In this document: piece by piece, positions 32,230-43,978 of the stretch | How the letters are laid out: every line of letters starts with the position of its first letter | How positions within the stretch are numbered: position 1 is the first letter of the stretch | DNA from: Madurella fahalii | Taxonomy: Eukaryota; Ascomycota; Sordariomycetes; Sordariales | Length of the DNA stretch: 64,000 nt | Direction: 5' to 3' | Assembly (NCBI GenBank): GCA_029876055.1 | Contig: CM056876.1 | Coordinates: 372,001-436,000 of the forward strand | Notes under the pieces: model-generated | Told to the model about the DNA's origin: nothing | The model's database searches: none | The model's input: the letters and a program-made list of their open reading frames with translations, nothing else | Made by a program: the position numbers and the translations under genes

Positions 32230-32791
32230 CATAGTAAATCGGGTCTGTTGAGTCAGCAATTGCAGCCATGCACTGACAAGACTTTGCTCCCTCCCATGGC
32301 TACCTCCGACGCATGGGCCGAGACGGGCGGGAAGAGAAGCGTGCACCATTGCCGCTGCACGATGGGGATGAGGTCGGTGGAGTTGACGATGTATAGGCGG
32401 ACGCCTGGTATGCGAAGCGTGTAGATCGATAGATTATGAAGTCTGTCTCTGCATCCTACATCAGACGGGGTTTGAGCGTAGCAGGTGCGTATGAACAGAT
32501 GAATACCGTATATCTCATGTCCATGTAAAGGGTCATACTCCATCTGATCACGCCAAAGATGGGGCTCAGCAGCGGGATTGCAGTTGCCACCGGGGGAGGT
32601 TCGTTTGCATCTTGCGTGAATCGTAGGAGTGCAGAAAAAAGACGTACGTTGCCGCGATGTACCCGACGCCAGTCAAGGACTGGTATGCGGTCGCGAATCT
32701 GGCGATGGCACTGTCGGGCAAGCTGAGGTTCGTGGTGTTGTCCGCGCCGTTGACGATATTTCCGGAGGTCACTGTGTAGGTAGAGTATCAT
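32230..32791 (-). pseudogene. Cytochrome P450 N-terminal relic
   Basis: Minus-strand blocks: NEPPPVATAIPLLSPIFGVI (proline-rich hinge after the membrane anchor) at about 32560-32625, then, in another frame, IYTLRIPGVRLYIVNSTDLI and PIVQRQWCTLLFPPV at about 32310-32440. These are the hinge and the beta1 to helix B/C start of fungal P450s (LY.VNS..LI..VQR....L.F.P). A frame change lies between them and no heme loop follows. Separate from the P450 pseudogene at 23.5-24.9 kb. Confidence 0.6.
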
Positions 32792-33453
32792 GGTGGGTAC
32801 CTAGCGTATGGAAGAAAAGTGCTGCGAGTAGCAAGGTCACAAAACGTGAGTTGTGGGTGATCTTGCCGCCGGGCCACCGACGGTTGCGGAGTGTGTTCAG
32901 TCCAACGTGTTACAAAACAGGAGATATCTTGCGCTGCGCACAGCCTGACAGAGGCAGCTTGTTGATGAACCAATAAATTGGGGTATGTCGGGTACAGTAT
33001 GCCCGGTTTGAGACTAAAACTGTACCAAAGCAAAATATTCCCCAGAGTTCAGTGAAATTAAATTGACGAGTTTTCATATTCGATATGATTTTCGGGCCGC
33101 CGGCTCCGTTACCTCAACGGCATATTGAACAAGGTATGGGCATCGTTTCCAAATAGCTATTGCCATTGTCTTTGCATGGCTCTTCCGAGAATATTACCGG
33201 CGAGGACTTGGTTGCTTAGTTGCGTTGTAGGTGTGCCCTATACCCCAGAGTGTTTGGAGCGTTGTACATTTAAGCAGGCACTCGAATACTTCAGCGGGCT
33301 ATAGTCTGTCTGTACCAGTTCAAAGCTAGTAGTAATATTCTATTTGCCGAGACTGGAACAACAAATGGCTAGTTGAAAACACTAGAGAAGGAAATTACTA
33401 ACACAAGTTTTGAAGATCTTGTACATCCACACAATCTATATATCCTGAAAGAC
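32792..33453. other. Gene-free stretch
   Basis: 3' flank of the SH3b-lysozyme-like gene and flank of the P450 relic. A possible continuation of the relic's N-terminus is not recognisable. Confidence 0.4.
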
Positions 33454-34277
33454 TTATAGACCACCAGCAGCACAAATCTTAGTGGCCTTCGAAACCTGCT
33501 TAGCATAGCGGTCAGGATAGGCCGAGACTTGCACCTTCTGGCACAACTTCCCCACAGCCATCGTCTTCCAGCCCTTGACCTTCTTCATCTTGTCAAAGAA
33601 CTGTCCCGCAGACCTGGCAGGGTCCATATTGGCGGCGATGTTAGGATAGTACCTGGCGCGCTGCTGGAAGATGCCAACACTGTCGTGATCCGAGCCAACG
33701 GCGTCGTGAGGGTATTTCATCGATGCGGGAACCTTCCTATTAGCGTAGACCAGGATATTCGACTAAGATAACAGCGTTAATGATGGTTCTCACCCTGTGG
33801 GGTACCGAACATGGGGCGCGGATAGAAGCTCACCTCGACAATCGCAGTTGCAATGCCCGCCTCGCAGCCGTGGCGACCGACCTTGTCCTTCTTCGCCTGG
33901 GCGATGATGGCTCTGGCGTGCTTAGACTGAACCGAGTTGAGGCCGGGTAGATTGCCTTTACCGCCACCGCTGCCGCCGCCGCTGCCGCCGCCGCCGCCAC
34001 TGCACTTGGGCGCAACATAGCCGTTCGTGCCCGTCTTTACGTAATAATCGGCAACGTAGCACCCGTCTGAAGTCTTGTCCCAGAGATTGTGGCCGTTGAC
34101 ACTGGTGCCAGTGGTCTGGCAGGTGATCTTGAGATCGGTCCCCTTCTTGTAGCTCTTGACGACTTTGTGGCTGGTTCCGGGACCGGCGCGGCAGTTGAGC
34201 GAGTCCGCTTTGACTGGGTACGCGCTGACCATGGGGACAGCGGCCACAAGGGAGAGGAGGATGACTGAGAGCTGCAT
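33454..34277 (-). CDS. Secreted SH3b plus lysozyme-fold-like protein (bacterial type)
   Basis: Exons 34277-33834 and 33762-33454 (250 aa); intron 33763-33833 starts GTGAGC. Residues 1-19 are a clear signal peptide ending VSA. Residues 20-90 form a bacterial-type SH3 domain (LNCRAGPGTSHKVVKSY, then DGCYVADYYVKT), usually a cell-wall-binding module. A Gly/Ser linker (about 94-107) follows. The C-terminal ~140 residues contain CEAGIATAIVES with Glu148, SDHDSVGIFQQR, MDPARSAGQFFDKM, KGWKTM and VQVSAYPDRYA. This series is familiar from actinobacterial proteins with a lysozyme/transglycosylase-like fold, where the Glu of ATA..ES would be catalytic. Likely a secreted peptidoglycan-active enzyme; a bacterial origin is inferred. 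The intron and high GC show it is settled in the fungal genome. Confidence 0.75.
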
Positions 34278-35928
34278 TGTGAAGGCTTTCGAGGATGTCT
34301 GCTGTGGGCTGTAATGACTCGTTGCTAGTCGGGCTGCGAGGACTGCAGTGGTAGGCTTGGAGATTATCTGGGGAACATCAACAGGAACGACGGAGATCTT
34401 ATACTTTTACATTTACTATGGCCGTCGCCAAATGGATGTCTGGCTTATTTGTTTTCTCAATGCTAGCCGGCATGCCATCGTGGGAACATGCAGAGAGCCT
34501 GTCAGCCCAACCCGCGCGTAGCAAGCTTTCACTCAACAACAAGCCGAGTCTCCGTCAGGGTAGCATTGATGCCAGGGCAGCAGTCAACCGCACGTTTCTC
34601 ATGCGTTGGGATGGGTCCGGTGTCAAAGTTGGGCCGTTCAGAGGTCAGGAGAGGCTGTTGTTAACAGGCACGTTTGTCCGACTCCAGTAAGCAGTGCACC
34701 TATTTTTTCCCTCCCGGGGACTCGATCGGAGATTGCCATGCCAAGAGTGGAAATCAAGGGGCACAATGACAACAGAAGTGAGGAGAACTACTCCGTTACC
34801 TTTTCAGCTTCGAGGCGAGCGAGGCTGTGCTTGGCCCAATGACACGCGCTAGCGTGCGGCGTGGGCATAAAGTCATTAAAAATAGTCGTACTGGTGCAAC
34901 ACCGACCGGATGAATCTGTTAGTGGAGATCGCTTGACAAGCCTACTGGTTAGCGGATCAGCTGGCGTATACACTAACAGGTGGCCCCAGTCAACTTCCCG
35001 CCGCAGCCTTGATATGTGTAGCTCGACCACCACAGTACCTAATGAGCCCCGGGTAATCCCTGGCGACCCAGACCTGTTTACCGAGGTTAAGGTATTCGCC
35101 ATTGTCTAGCGGATGTGCATCAACTTTCTGCCGCTGTCCACCCGGTATTTCTTTAGGCAGGAGATGGCCGGGGCCATTTGCCAGCGCCAGCCGGATAAAT
35201 GTCAACCGATTTTCTATATCCGCAAGGAATGTTAATACATATTATACATATTACCAGGAGAATTCAAGATTCGTCTTTGTACGCGCTGGGCAGTAAACAG
35301 GTACCTTAATCAGTTTGCCTATATAAGAAGCCTTGCACGGGTTGGTAAGGTAAGGTACTTTATGAATATGGTTGTGGCCGGAACGCCCCAACTACTAACT
35401 GCCTCGAATTTTCGTACTCGGCGCGTTTCCTCTGAAAATACTCCCATGGTGGATTTTGGAAAATTCGAATATGTGGTCGCGAGCCTTCACAACCAGTCCA
35501 AATCTTGCCAACCATCAAAGCTCATGAAAGGGTCCTGTCAGGCCTCAATACCAGATCAGGCTGGTGGCACACCCAGCGCCTCCCTCCCCGCACGTGCGCC
35601 TTCGACGCCCATCAAAGCCCAACTCCTCACCGCTGCAATAGGCAGCCTCCCCTTAACCTCATCGACGGCAACGCCCTTTGAGACCATGTCACTACCTGAA
35701 CCAATTTTTCTATCCTGAGTCCCATATTGCGCAGTACTACTTAATAAGATTTGGCCGGAGCAACCCCTGTGAAAAAACCACGCCAGCAAAGCGACATGGA
35801 GAATCTCGTCTTCAACCTGGCTCTGCAGAGGCATAAATGTGCCACTGAAAAGACTGCAGGCTTGGAGATCTTTACCTACTCGGTACCGGTCTCGCCAGCC
35901 GATGCCAGACCATCCAGCCGCTGACGTG
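34278..35928. other. Intergenic, no supported gene
   Basis: ORFs at 34418-34690 and 35362-35718 are open, but have no family resemblance and no clear splice context. Reading the minus strand at 35556-35700 gives a short coding-like stretch without further support. Confidence 0.35.
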
Positions 35929-37732
35929 ATGGATTCTCAGGATGCGACGTTCAATTCAGTCCAAAAGCACCCGCTCGATTATTCCGAGCCAGACACATTT
36001 AGTGACTTTTTGTATCGCCGGGTAATCCCCTTCATTCAGTCGTCGCAGCAGCTTCCGGCAGCTTACTCATTGTCCTGTCGAGGCAGGGTAACTTTACTCC
36101 CCCAACGCTGCCCGAAGGCGTTCGTCTAGTAGCTGGAGTTCGGCTCATGTCAGCACCGCATCCCTCCCCGATCACGGTCCAGTATTTAAAACTGATCTCA
36201 CAAGCCTCCAACTCCCCGCTACACACCCCGATACTTCTAAAATAGAAACTATCAGCATGCCGAAGGCATCATACGCGACCATGATAGACGTTCTGCATCT
36301 TCCCCGGATTGCCATCGAGACGTCCTGCGTTGCTGGGCCGTTCTTCTGGTTTGCGTTGGACAACGGGGCGGAGCATCCGCGTTTCCGTGAGCCTCATCAA
36401 GCCGTGAACCTATATATGGGCCGCAGCATGCTGATCACGTCATGATTACAGAGATGATCTTTCGTAGGAGCGGCGTTTGGAGAGATGGACGCACTACGGG
36501 TTTGGAGATGATATTGAGTCACGAGCTCAAGACAGGCATAACCACCGGCTTCCGCAAGGGTACGCCGTCGTCTGAAATCCAGGAGGCCATCGACTTACTT
36601 CAGGATTGCACTTCGGATCTCGGGCACGCATTACTACTACCACTGATCGTGCTTGGCAGCCAATACTCGTGGAAGGCAGAGAGGCATCAGCGGGAGGCGC
36701 GGGAGTGGCTGAGGAGGATGGAAAGCGTGATCGCGATGCGGCACAACATTGCGCCGGACTCGGCTTTTCTCACTAATGGCGTCCTCGATATCGTTGCGAT
36801 CAACAGGGACCTGGTAGAGTGTCATGCACAGGTGCTGTTGAAACGACCGTCCGCATACATCACGGTCATTGACGCCATGGAACATGCTGCTGCGTGCTTC
36901 ATCGCGAATCTCCCGGAGGAAAGGAATTCCACGGACGTTAAGCGATTCCAGCAGGCGGTGGAGCTCAGGCTAGGGTTTTACAAGAGGAGGTGGGAGGGGA
37001 TAGAGGTGTACGCCAACACGACTCTGCAGCGATTGGAGATCCAGAGGAACGCGGTAAGTCCAGCCGGCGATTGCTCCAGTGGGCTACTCATGTTGCTGAC
37101 AGAATCCCGTCCGCTACAGCTTTATAACATCATCGCCCAGAAGGAGAGCAGGTTGAGCCTCAAGATGGCCGAAGTCCAGACGAGGCTAGCCAACACAAGC
37201 AAACGAGAATCGGAGACTGTGAAGGGTATCTCTCTGATCGGCGCCATCTTTCTTCCTGGAACATTTTTATCGGTGAGCTTGTCCAGGTTTACCCCGAGGT
37301 ACTAGTTTAGTAATCATTAAATATGCTGACCTTGGATGTCTGCGTACCCAGTCAATCTTCTCCACGACATTCTTCGATTTCCAAGCCGGTCCTACCTTTT
37401 CCTCGGCCATTTCCCCCCGATTCTGGCTCTATTGGGCAGTCGGAGTCCCGTTCACACTGCTGGTCGTTGGTCTCTACTTTGTGTGGGAGCAGAGGCGGGC
37501 AAGGCGGTACGCGCTGGAAGACAAAGACACGGAGACGGCCCTGAATGCTTTAGAGACAGAGATCATTCGCAATTTGCGAACACTTAGCACGCCAGGAACC
37601 AGGACTTGGGAAGAGCGGAAAGGGTGGAGAAAGCGGTTGGCGGCTGATGACGAGAACGACTTTGGCGCTGCCAAGTTGGACACGGGCAAAGCACCTACGG
37701 TTTTAGTCACGGCGCCAACACTTAAGCCTTGA
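35929..37732 (+). CDS. CorA-like two-helix membrane protein (N-terminus uncertain)
   Basis: The C-terminal half is clear: exons ...-36386, 36452-37053, 37120-37272 and 37352-37732, joined by introns with GTGAGC, GTAAGT and GTGAGC donors. The end of the third and the fourth exon encode a coiled coil (SRLSLKMAEVQTRLANTSKR) followed by two helices, ISLIGAIFLPGTFLSSIFS and FWLYWAVGVPFTLLVVGLYF, the arrangement of fungal CorA-like Mg2+ transporter relatives. The canonical GMN motif of true CorA is absent (FLPGTFLS instead). Upstream, coding-like sequence is seen in different frames: MDSQDATFNSVQKHPLDY (from 35929), and PVFKTDLTSLQLPATHPDTS leading into MPKASYATMIDVLHLPR (36257). Between them the frame changes near 36090 and I could not find a fully convincing intron, so the start is provisional. 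Substrate unknown. Confidence 0.6.
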
Positions 37733-39022
37733 GCCACGTTCGTTGGCTGGTGGAATATGTTTGGTTCATTGGGTATCCGGCCAACCACACTACGATTTTT
37801 CCTTCTGGTCGACTGTTATTTCAGTATATTGTTAGTTTTGCATATGGGTGTTTGTATTACAATCCCAAGATACGGGTAATCCCACTGCTCGCAGCGTGTT
37901 ATGGTTTTGTATGAGCCGAACGCTTAGATGGCGTCGGGGGCATGGGTAGAATACACTGCACTTTGGACTGAATAGGGCTGCAAATCGTGTGATTATAACT
38001 GTTGCGTGCTATTGGTATTTCCTAGTCCCTGACATCGCCTAAGAGCCCATTTTTATAGACCTCACTGTAGTTAAGAGCCAGATTACATTCTTGCGGCAGC
38101 TCAGTGGTCTCACGGCCCGGCTATGCTAGGCTGTCGATCCGCTTTGTTGAGTAGATTCTATGGTTCAGTTTTATATTCAGCCTTATTTTTCACAGTTTCG
38201 TGGGGTGGTTGCCATGGAACTGTCGATTTAAAATGAAGTGGAACGGACGATTTTACGGCTACAGCATAAGGTACTATATAAGGCGGATAGCCGGCTTAGT
38301 GAGTTCCTCACAGGCGGTTGCAATGTTAAATTTGGCCAAAGTAGTAACTATGATCTGGCAATATAAGACTAAAACTATCTTGTACGGCAGCGTGCTATCA
38401 AGCAGTCCATTCTGCCATCACTCTGCGGCCTTGGCAGTGCTCACTCTGCATACCCCATTTCACAATACGTCCCCTCTCTTTTTCCCATCGACCTTGCTCT
38501 TTTCGTCGTCTTAAAGCAAAGACATTTTCACATGCAATCCCTTGCTTCCATGTTGGCGAAGAAAGCGGCTTGGCTTTCATGCATGCTCTCGAGTTAGGCA
38601 GCTGAGTTGGCTCTTAGTGGTGGATGAAATAATAATTTAAACCCGAGGGAACCGAGCGAGAGGCGGTCTTGACCGATTTTGATACGGGCGGATGCCGTAA
38701 GCTTTTTAATCTCGGGGTAGTTTGGACCGTGGGCCGAATCAGAGTGGCCGAATCACCCTCAAGAGTCCCGCAAACGACTCCACATCCTACTACCCCAGCC
38801 ATTCTGGATGCTCATGGTGCAGACAGCACTCCACCCGGCAGGCCCTACGTAGTACTCGACACTGTTACCTTGTATTATAAGCCCGAGCTTGCTCTCCGAA
38901 TCAACGAATGCAACCTTTCGCGTCTTGCAGTCAATGAGAGATGTGCGTATACTCCCCTCGCACCCTAAGGCCAGGAAGCATAGGATAGTAAGCAGCGCGC
39001 AAAGCTCCGTTTCACAACCGCC
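37733..39022. other. Intergenic, partly TA-rich
   Basis: No gene supported. TA-rich parts at 37900-38400 resemble decayed repeats. The last 350 bases are the upstream region of the sugar transporter. Confidence 0.45.
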
Positions 39023-40915
39023 ATGGCGACGACAACGGTACAAGTCAGCCACATCCAAAAGGTAGCGGACCAGGATCTCGAAGAGAAACTGGGTCAGAAC
39101 GCCATCTTGGAGGCGAAGCAGGCAACGGATGATGAGCACGCTCAGACCTTAATGCAGGCCCTGCGGCAAAATCGCAAGGCAGTCTTCTGGTCTGTCATGA
39201 TCTCCATGTCCATTATCATGGAGGGGTATGTTCTGCAGCCCCTATCGCGGCTGAGTTGGGAGGGCTGTTCCGCTAATCAGTAGCCATATAGTTACGACAC
39301 CATTCTTATAGGCAATTTTTTTGCTTACCCTGAGTTTGCCAAAAAGTTTGGAGAGTTTTACGGAGGCACCACCGGCTGGCAGGTCTCGGCTCCGTGGCAA
39401 ACCGGGCTGAATATGGCCAGCACCGTTGGTGGTATCTTCGGTGTGTAGACTTGCCTTTACTCTATCGACGGATTGTAGTTGTACTAACGGCAATACTTTT
39501 AAGGTGGCCTCATGAACGGATACTTTGCGTCACGATTCGGCTACCGCTGGGTAATGATTGTATCCATGGGGTTCCTGAACGCCTTTATCTTCGTTGTCTT
39601 CTTTGCACCCAATGCAGGGGCGTTGATAGGCGCCCAGATCCTATGTGGGCTATGCTGGGGCGTCTTTGCGACTCTCAGTCCTGCGTATGGTGAGGCAACT
39701 CGCACCCCAGCGGCAAACCATTGCACGGCTTCCAGGGAGACATACTGATTTCTCTATACTCTATAGCTTCCGAGGTCTGCCCCACGAATCTACGCGGCTA
39801 CTTGACCACCTACGTGAATCTGTGCTGGGCTATTGGCCAGCTCCTTGCTAGTGGTGTTCTTCGAGGTTGCCTTCCCATCGTAGGCGAAATGGCCTATAAG
39901 ATTCCCTTCGCCATCCAATGGCTATGGCCTCTGCCCCTCATGGTTGTTGCGTACCTTGCCCCCGAAAGCCCTTGGTATCTTGTTCGTACAGACCGACTTG
40001 ACGAGGCTAAGAAGTCTATTACGAGGCTCAGTGGCGACAAGACGGACGACCAGATCAATGCACAACTTGCCATGATGGTACACACGACCAAGCTTGAGGC
40101 TGAAGTAACCACGGGCGCCACGTATCTCGACTGTTTCCGCGGCGTCGATCTTCGCCGCACCGAGATCTGCATGGTAACGTTCATGGGCCAAATCCTGTCG
40201 GGCAGCAGTTTTGCGTACACTCCAACATATTTCTTCACCACTGCTGGCATGGAGACGTATAACGCCTTCAATCTCAGCCTTGGTGCGAAGGGAATGGCTT
40301 TCCTGGGAACCGTCCTGTAGGTGATTTTCTTCGTATCACGTGCGATTGTTTTGTTGACTTCCGACCAACAGCTCTTGGTGGCTCATCACCTACTTCGGCC
40401 GACGAACAATCTACGTGACGGGAATGGCCGTTCTTACAGTTGTCCTGCTCATTATCGGCATATTAGACGTCTCCGCCGGCTCGAGGGGTCTCTGGCCGTC
40501 GGGCGGACTGTGTGTCTTCTGGCTTTTCACCTATTCCCTCACCATCGGGCCCCTGGCATACAGCATTATTTCTGAAACCTCCAGCGTGCGGCTGCGGCCG
40601 CTTTCCGTCGTGCTCGCGCGCACCGCCTACCAGATCATCAACATCGTGTCCCAGGTCCTGTACAGCTACATGCAGAACCCCACAGCGTGGAATTTCAAGG
40701 GAAAATCAGGTTTCTTCTGGGGTGGCACGGCGTTCATCGTATTCCTCTGGGCGTACTTCCGCCTGCCGGAGATCAAGGGCCGCACGTACGAGGAGTTGGA
40801 TATTCTGTTTGCGAACAAGACTCCGGCTCGCAATTTCGCAAAGTCGCATGTCGACGCGTACGCTTCGTCGACTTCCGCTGAGGAACGTACGCACCATCTG
40901 AAGAATGAGCAGTGA
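39023..40915 (+). CDS. MFS sugar transporter (alpha-glucoside/maltose permease-like)
   Basis: Proton-coupled sugar importer of the plasma membrane. Five exons: 39023-39225, 39292-39440, 39504-39689, 39767-40316, 40372-40915 (543 aa), all introns GT-AG and in frame. Family marks: first helix SVMISMSIIMEGYDTILIGN, GLMNGYFASRFGYRW (MFS loop 2-3 motif, G...G..D/R.G.R), PESPWYLVRTDRLDEA (the sugar-porter PESPR-type motif after helix 6), TYFFTTAGM, YFGRRTIYV and the C-terminal PEIKGRTYEELDILF, the PETKGxxxEEID signature. This version of the signatures (PESPWYL, RTYEELD) is typical of MAL-type alpha-glucoside:H+ symporters. Specific sugar not established. Confidence 0.88.
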
Positions 40916-40989
40916 TGGAGAAGCATTTTGGGGGAAAAGTATCCTACAGAACAGTTCTGCAAATAGTTGATCGGCTCTTCCCTGTGATC

Positions 40990-41297
40990 TTGTCGATGTA
41001 CAAAGGATGGAAGCTGCTCCTCTTAAGCCAAGCACTAATTAGTAACAGTTGCCAGTTAGTTACAAAAGAATGGAAGACCATATATAAGGCCTTCGGCTTG
41101 TAGCCTTCTGCATTCTTCCGGATCCGGGTTCGGGGCCTGGTTCTGGCCCTGACCCCGAATGTTGTGGTTGACCCTCTGGCTGATAATTGTAGTGGCCTTT
41201 TCAGTAACTGTAGGCCCATGAAGCCGGCGGGGCCTTCCGTCAGGCCTCCTTTTCCGGCCTTGGAATCTTCTGCAGTAGAAGACAACAAACAACACAC
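40990..41297 (-). repeat. 3'-end fragment of a Tad-like LINE
   Basis: Matches the 3' part of the larger LINE fragment at 54705-55665: shared GCCAGTTAGTTxCAAAAGAA near the 3' end, and minus-strand coding TEKATTIISQRV (TISEKAAITINQWV in the other copy) with the GQGQNQ repeat. An internal portion is deleted relative to the longer copy. Confidence 0.6.
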
Positions 41298-41749
41298 ATT
41301 TAGAAACGCCCTCTACGTCCCAGCAGTACAGTACAGCCTCGTATCTTTGTCAGATTATGGAAGATAGAGGGATAGGAAATTGAAGGGTTGGCGCAACGAC
41401 ACCCCAGACGAGGTGGAGCCATTGATAGATCTGTGGCTGTGTTAGTCAGCTGGACCAACCGCTTTGGCTGTGAAGCGGAAATGCAGTTCCGAGAGTAGTT
41501 TAGCCTAGATCCGTTGTCACTCTCTGGGACAGAGTCATTATGAATCATTATCTTGGCATCCTTTTACTCAACGGCAGCCGAACCACCGATGGACTTAAGA
41601 GACGTCCTCCAGCCAAGCAGAGAGATTCTTGCTTTTACCAATATTATTCACGCTCCAAGATTCACATCCTGATTGCAATATCCTTGACTCTACCTCATTA
41701 CACAGCAGCTCCCGTAGAGCCTTTTGTGGACCGCATTACGGATAATAAC
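41298..41749. other. Upstream region of the Rei1-like gene
   Basis: No gene seen. An upstream in-frame ATG at 41540 would extend the zinc-finger protein by 70 residues without recognisable content. Confidence 0.4.
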
Positions 41750-42858
41750 ATGATTATGGAGGCCCCTGCTCCCGTTCCCGCGCCGTCGCTGGAATGCCGA
41801 CTATGCGATCTGTCATTCGATACTGCCGAAGAGAAGCGGCAACACGCAAAAAGCGAATGGCAGTAAGATTCTTGTCTTTCATCTGTGTCGAATTTTTCGA
41901 GTCTCTTAGTTTCTTTCGTTGACATTCACCTAGCGTGTACAAGATCCGCTGTCGAGTTGCTGAGCCTGGAACAACCGTCTCTCCCCCAGACAACAAACTC
42001 AAACCATCGTATAGGCGGTTAAAACAAGACCTGGAACCGACATCGAAATCACCCCAGGATGATGAAGCGAGTCACCATGAAGAAGAATCATTAAGCGACG
42101 CATCATCCGACTTGGACGTGATTGAATTCGTGCCTGAGGGTTGCCTCTTTTGCAATCGAGCCAGCACGGACTTCGACGAGAACTTATCACACATGCGCCA
42201 AACCCACAGTCTCATTATTCCCTTCCAATCCTCGTTAGCAGTGGATCTCCAGACGTTGATTTGGTTCCTTCACCTGGTCATCTTCAGCTACCGGGAATGC
42301 ATCTGCTGTGGGAAACGCCGCCGGACGATTGAGGCTGTGCAGCAGCATATGACGTCGATGGGCCATTGCCGGTTCAACGTGACTGAGGAGATGAGTGGAT
42401 TTTACCATAATATGGACTCTCTCGGTCAACAAACCCCAGGCAGCCGCAGTCATCCAGACGATCGGACCCTCAGATTACCATCTGGGAATCTCCTCGCCCA
42501 TCGTTCCTACGTCAAAGCCACCTCAAAGAGCAGGCTGCGAGGAAAGCCACCTGCTGGCTCGTCCGCTTTACCCCCTGCTCGACGAAGTGATAACGGGGAT
42601 GAAGCTCTCACCAAGAGAGTTCAGAAAGAGCAAGCGCTTACCACTCGATTAACTCAACTGCGCATCGGAGATCAAATGAGTCTCATGCATTTGCCAGAAT
42701 CTCAGCAGCGGTCGCTACTCATGGCGCACAAGAAGGAGCTAGATGAAGCAAAGCGTGCAGAGAGGAGGAAGCGAGGTCGCTTGGATGATGTGGGGAATAA
42801 GACTACTATCCATACCAAGTATTACAAGCAAGAGGTTCCGATATACATGGGCGGCTAG
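41750..42858 (+). CDS. Short Rei1/Reh1-like C2H2 zinc-finger protein
   Basis: Exons 41750-41862 and 41934-42858 (345 aa); the intron (GTAAGA...CCTAG) restores SEWHVYKIRCRVAEPG, a Rei1-family hallmark after the first finger. Fingers: CRLCDLSFDTAEEKRQH (about residues 17-39), CLFCNRASTDFDENLSH (about 103-125) and CICCGKRRRTIEAVQQHM (about 152-175). An acidic SDASSDLDVIE linker precedes finger 2, and the basic C-terminus ends YYKQEVPIYMGG. Rei1 acts in cytoplasmic 60S ribosomal subunit maturation (recycling of Arx1/Alb1). This protein is much shorter than usual Rei1 and its fingers are separated differently, so it may be a lineage-specific paralogue instead of the housekeeping copy. Confidence 0.75.
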
Positions 42859-43978
42859 ATAGGATGCTTTGTATAATGGTTAATAAGTTGAATCCGACTT
42901 AGGAAATTGACGGGTGCTTGTATGAGAATCATTCAGCTATAGTGATGAATCCGTTCGCATGGTTGTACTCTGCCGCTGTCTAATTAGATAGAGATGCATA
43001 TGGGTGCCGCCCAAATCCAGTGTAAGCTCCCGTGATAATTAGGACAGGTAACTTGTGTGAAATCGCAAAACTCGTAGGCTTAGGATACTGATTATCTCGA
43101 TGCATTTGCTAGCCGCCTAGAATAAACTGAGATGACGAGGAATATATTACAGCATTGCAAAGAACTAAGGACGTGTAGGCCACCTTGGGATCAGCGCTCT
43201 GGAATGAACGGTCCGAAGTTGGAGTCGGCGGTCCTCAATCCGTAGTCGAGAAGCTTCGGGTCGATTACTAGGCGGATGATTCAGGTCGATAGCGAAAACA
43301 TTATACTGGCACCGAGGATTTATTTTCCGCCGAATTCCTCACAGGCGCACTCGCTGACAAACCGGTTTCGGCAGTGGTTGGATGAATGTTCGCCCATTGG
43401 GAGCTACCGTTACAGTCAGCAACTACCAGGGAGTGGGCGCTGCGCAACCTTAGTAATTCAACAGCATGTTAATCAGCGTCTTGCGTTTCTTTCTTGCAAG
43501 CACAGCCCCCCATCCCGGGGCATTCGCCAATGGCATCGTTTGTCATCAACTCCTTGCAGCGGTTATTCCCCTCCCGCCGTTCAAGTTACAAACCTATCAT
43601 GGTAGATTCGAGCTTGTTTGTGTCGTACCTGCAACAAAAGCCTGCGGCATAGGATTTGTAAGATGATATACAATACTTTTGAGGCGGGTAGGAGGTTGCA
43701 TTTGCGTTATAGAGGACCTATATTAATATCCGCCATCCTGCTCTGGGTTGTCGATAAATCATTTTTCAGGAGCAGACTCAAGACACGATATCATCAACGC
43801 AATCACCAAGGCTTTCAGCTACCTTCACCATCAGAATCACTCCATTAACATTCAGCGAGTAGCCCGCTACGTAATCAGCCCTTCATCTTTGCCAAAGATA
43901 TAAACCCCGCCTCCATCCCACCTTTATTTAATCCTCAAAACACTCAACAGGACCACTACCATCATTACCATCGCCGCA
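42859..43978. other. Intergenic, no supported gene
   Basis: TA-rich with scattered stops. The last 130 bp, pyrimidine-rich, precede the NmrA-like ATG. Confidence 0.45.

Noticed and set aside
34418..34690. ORF with a hydrophobic start resembling a signal peptide
   Set aside because: No continued coding signal and no family resemblance; could be a small secreted protein but not supportable.
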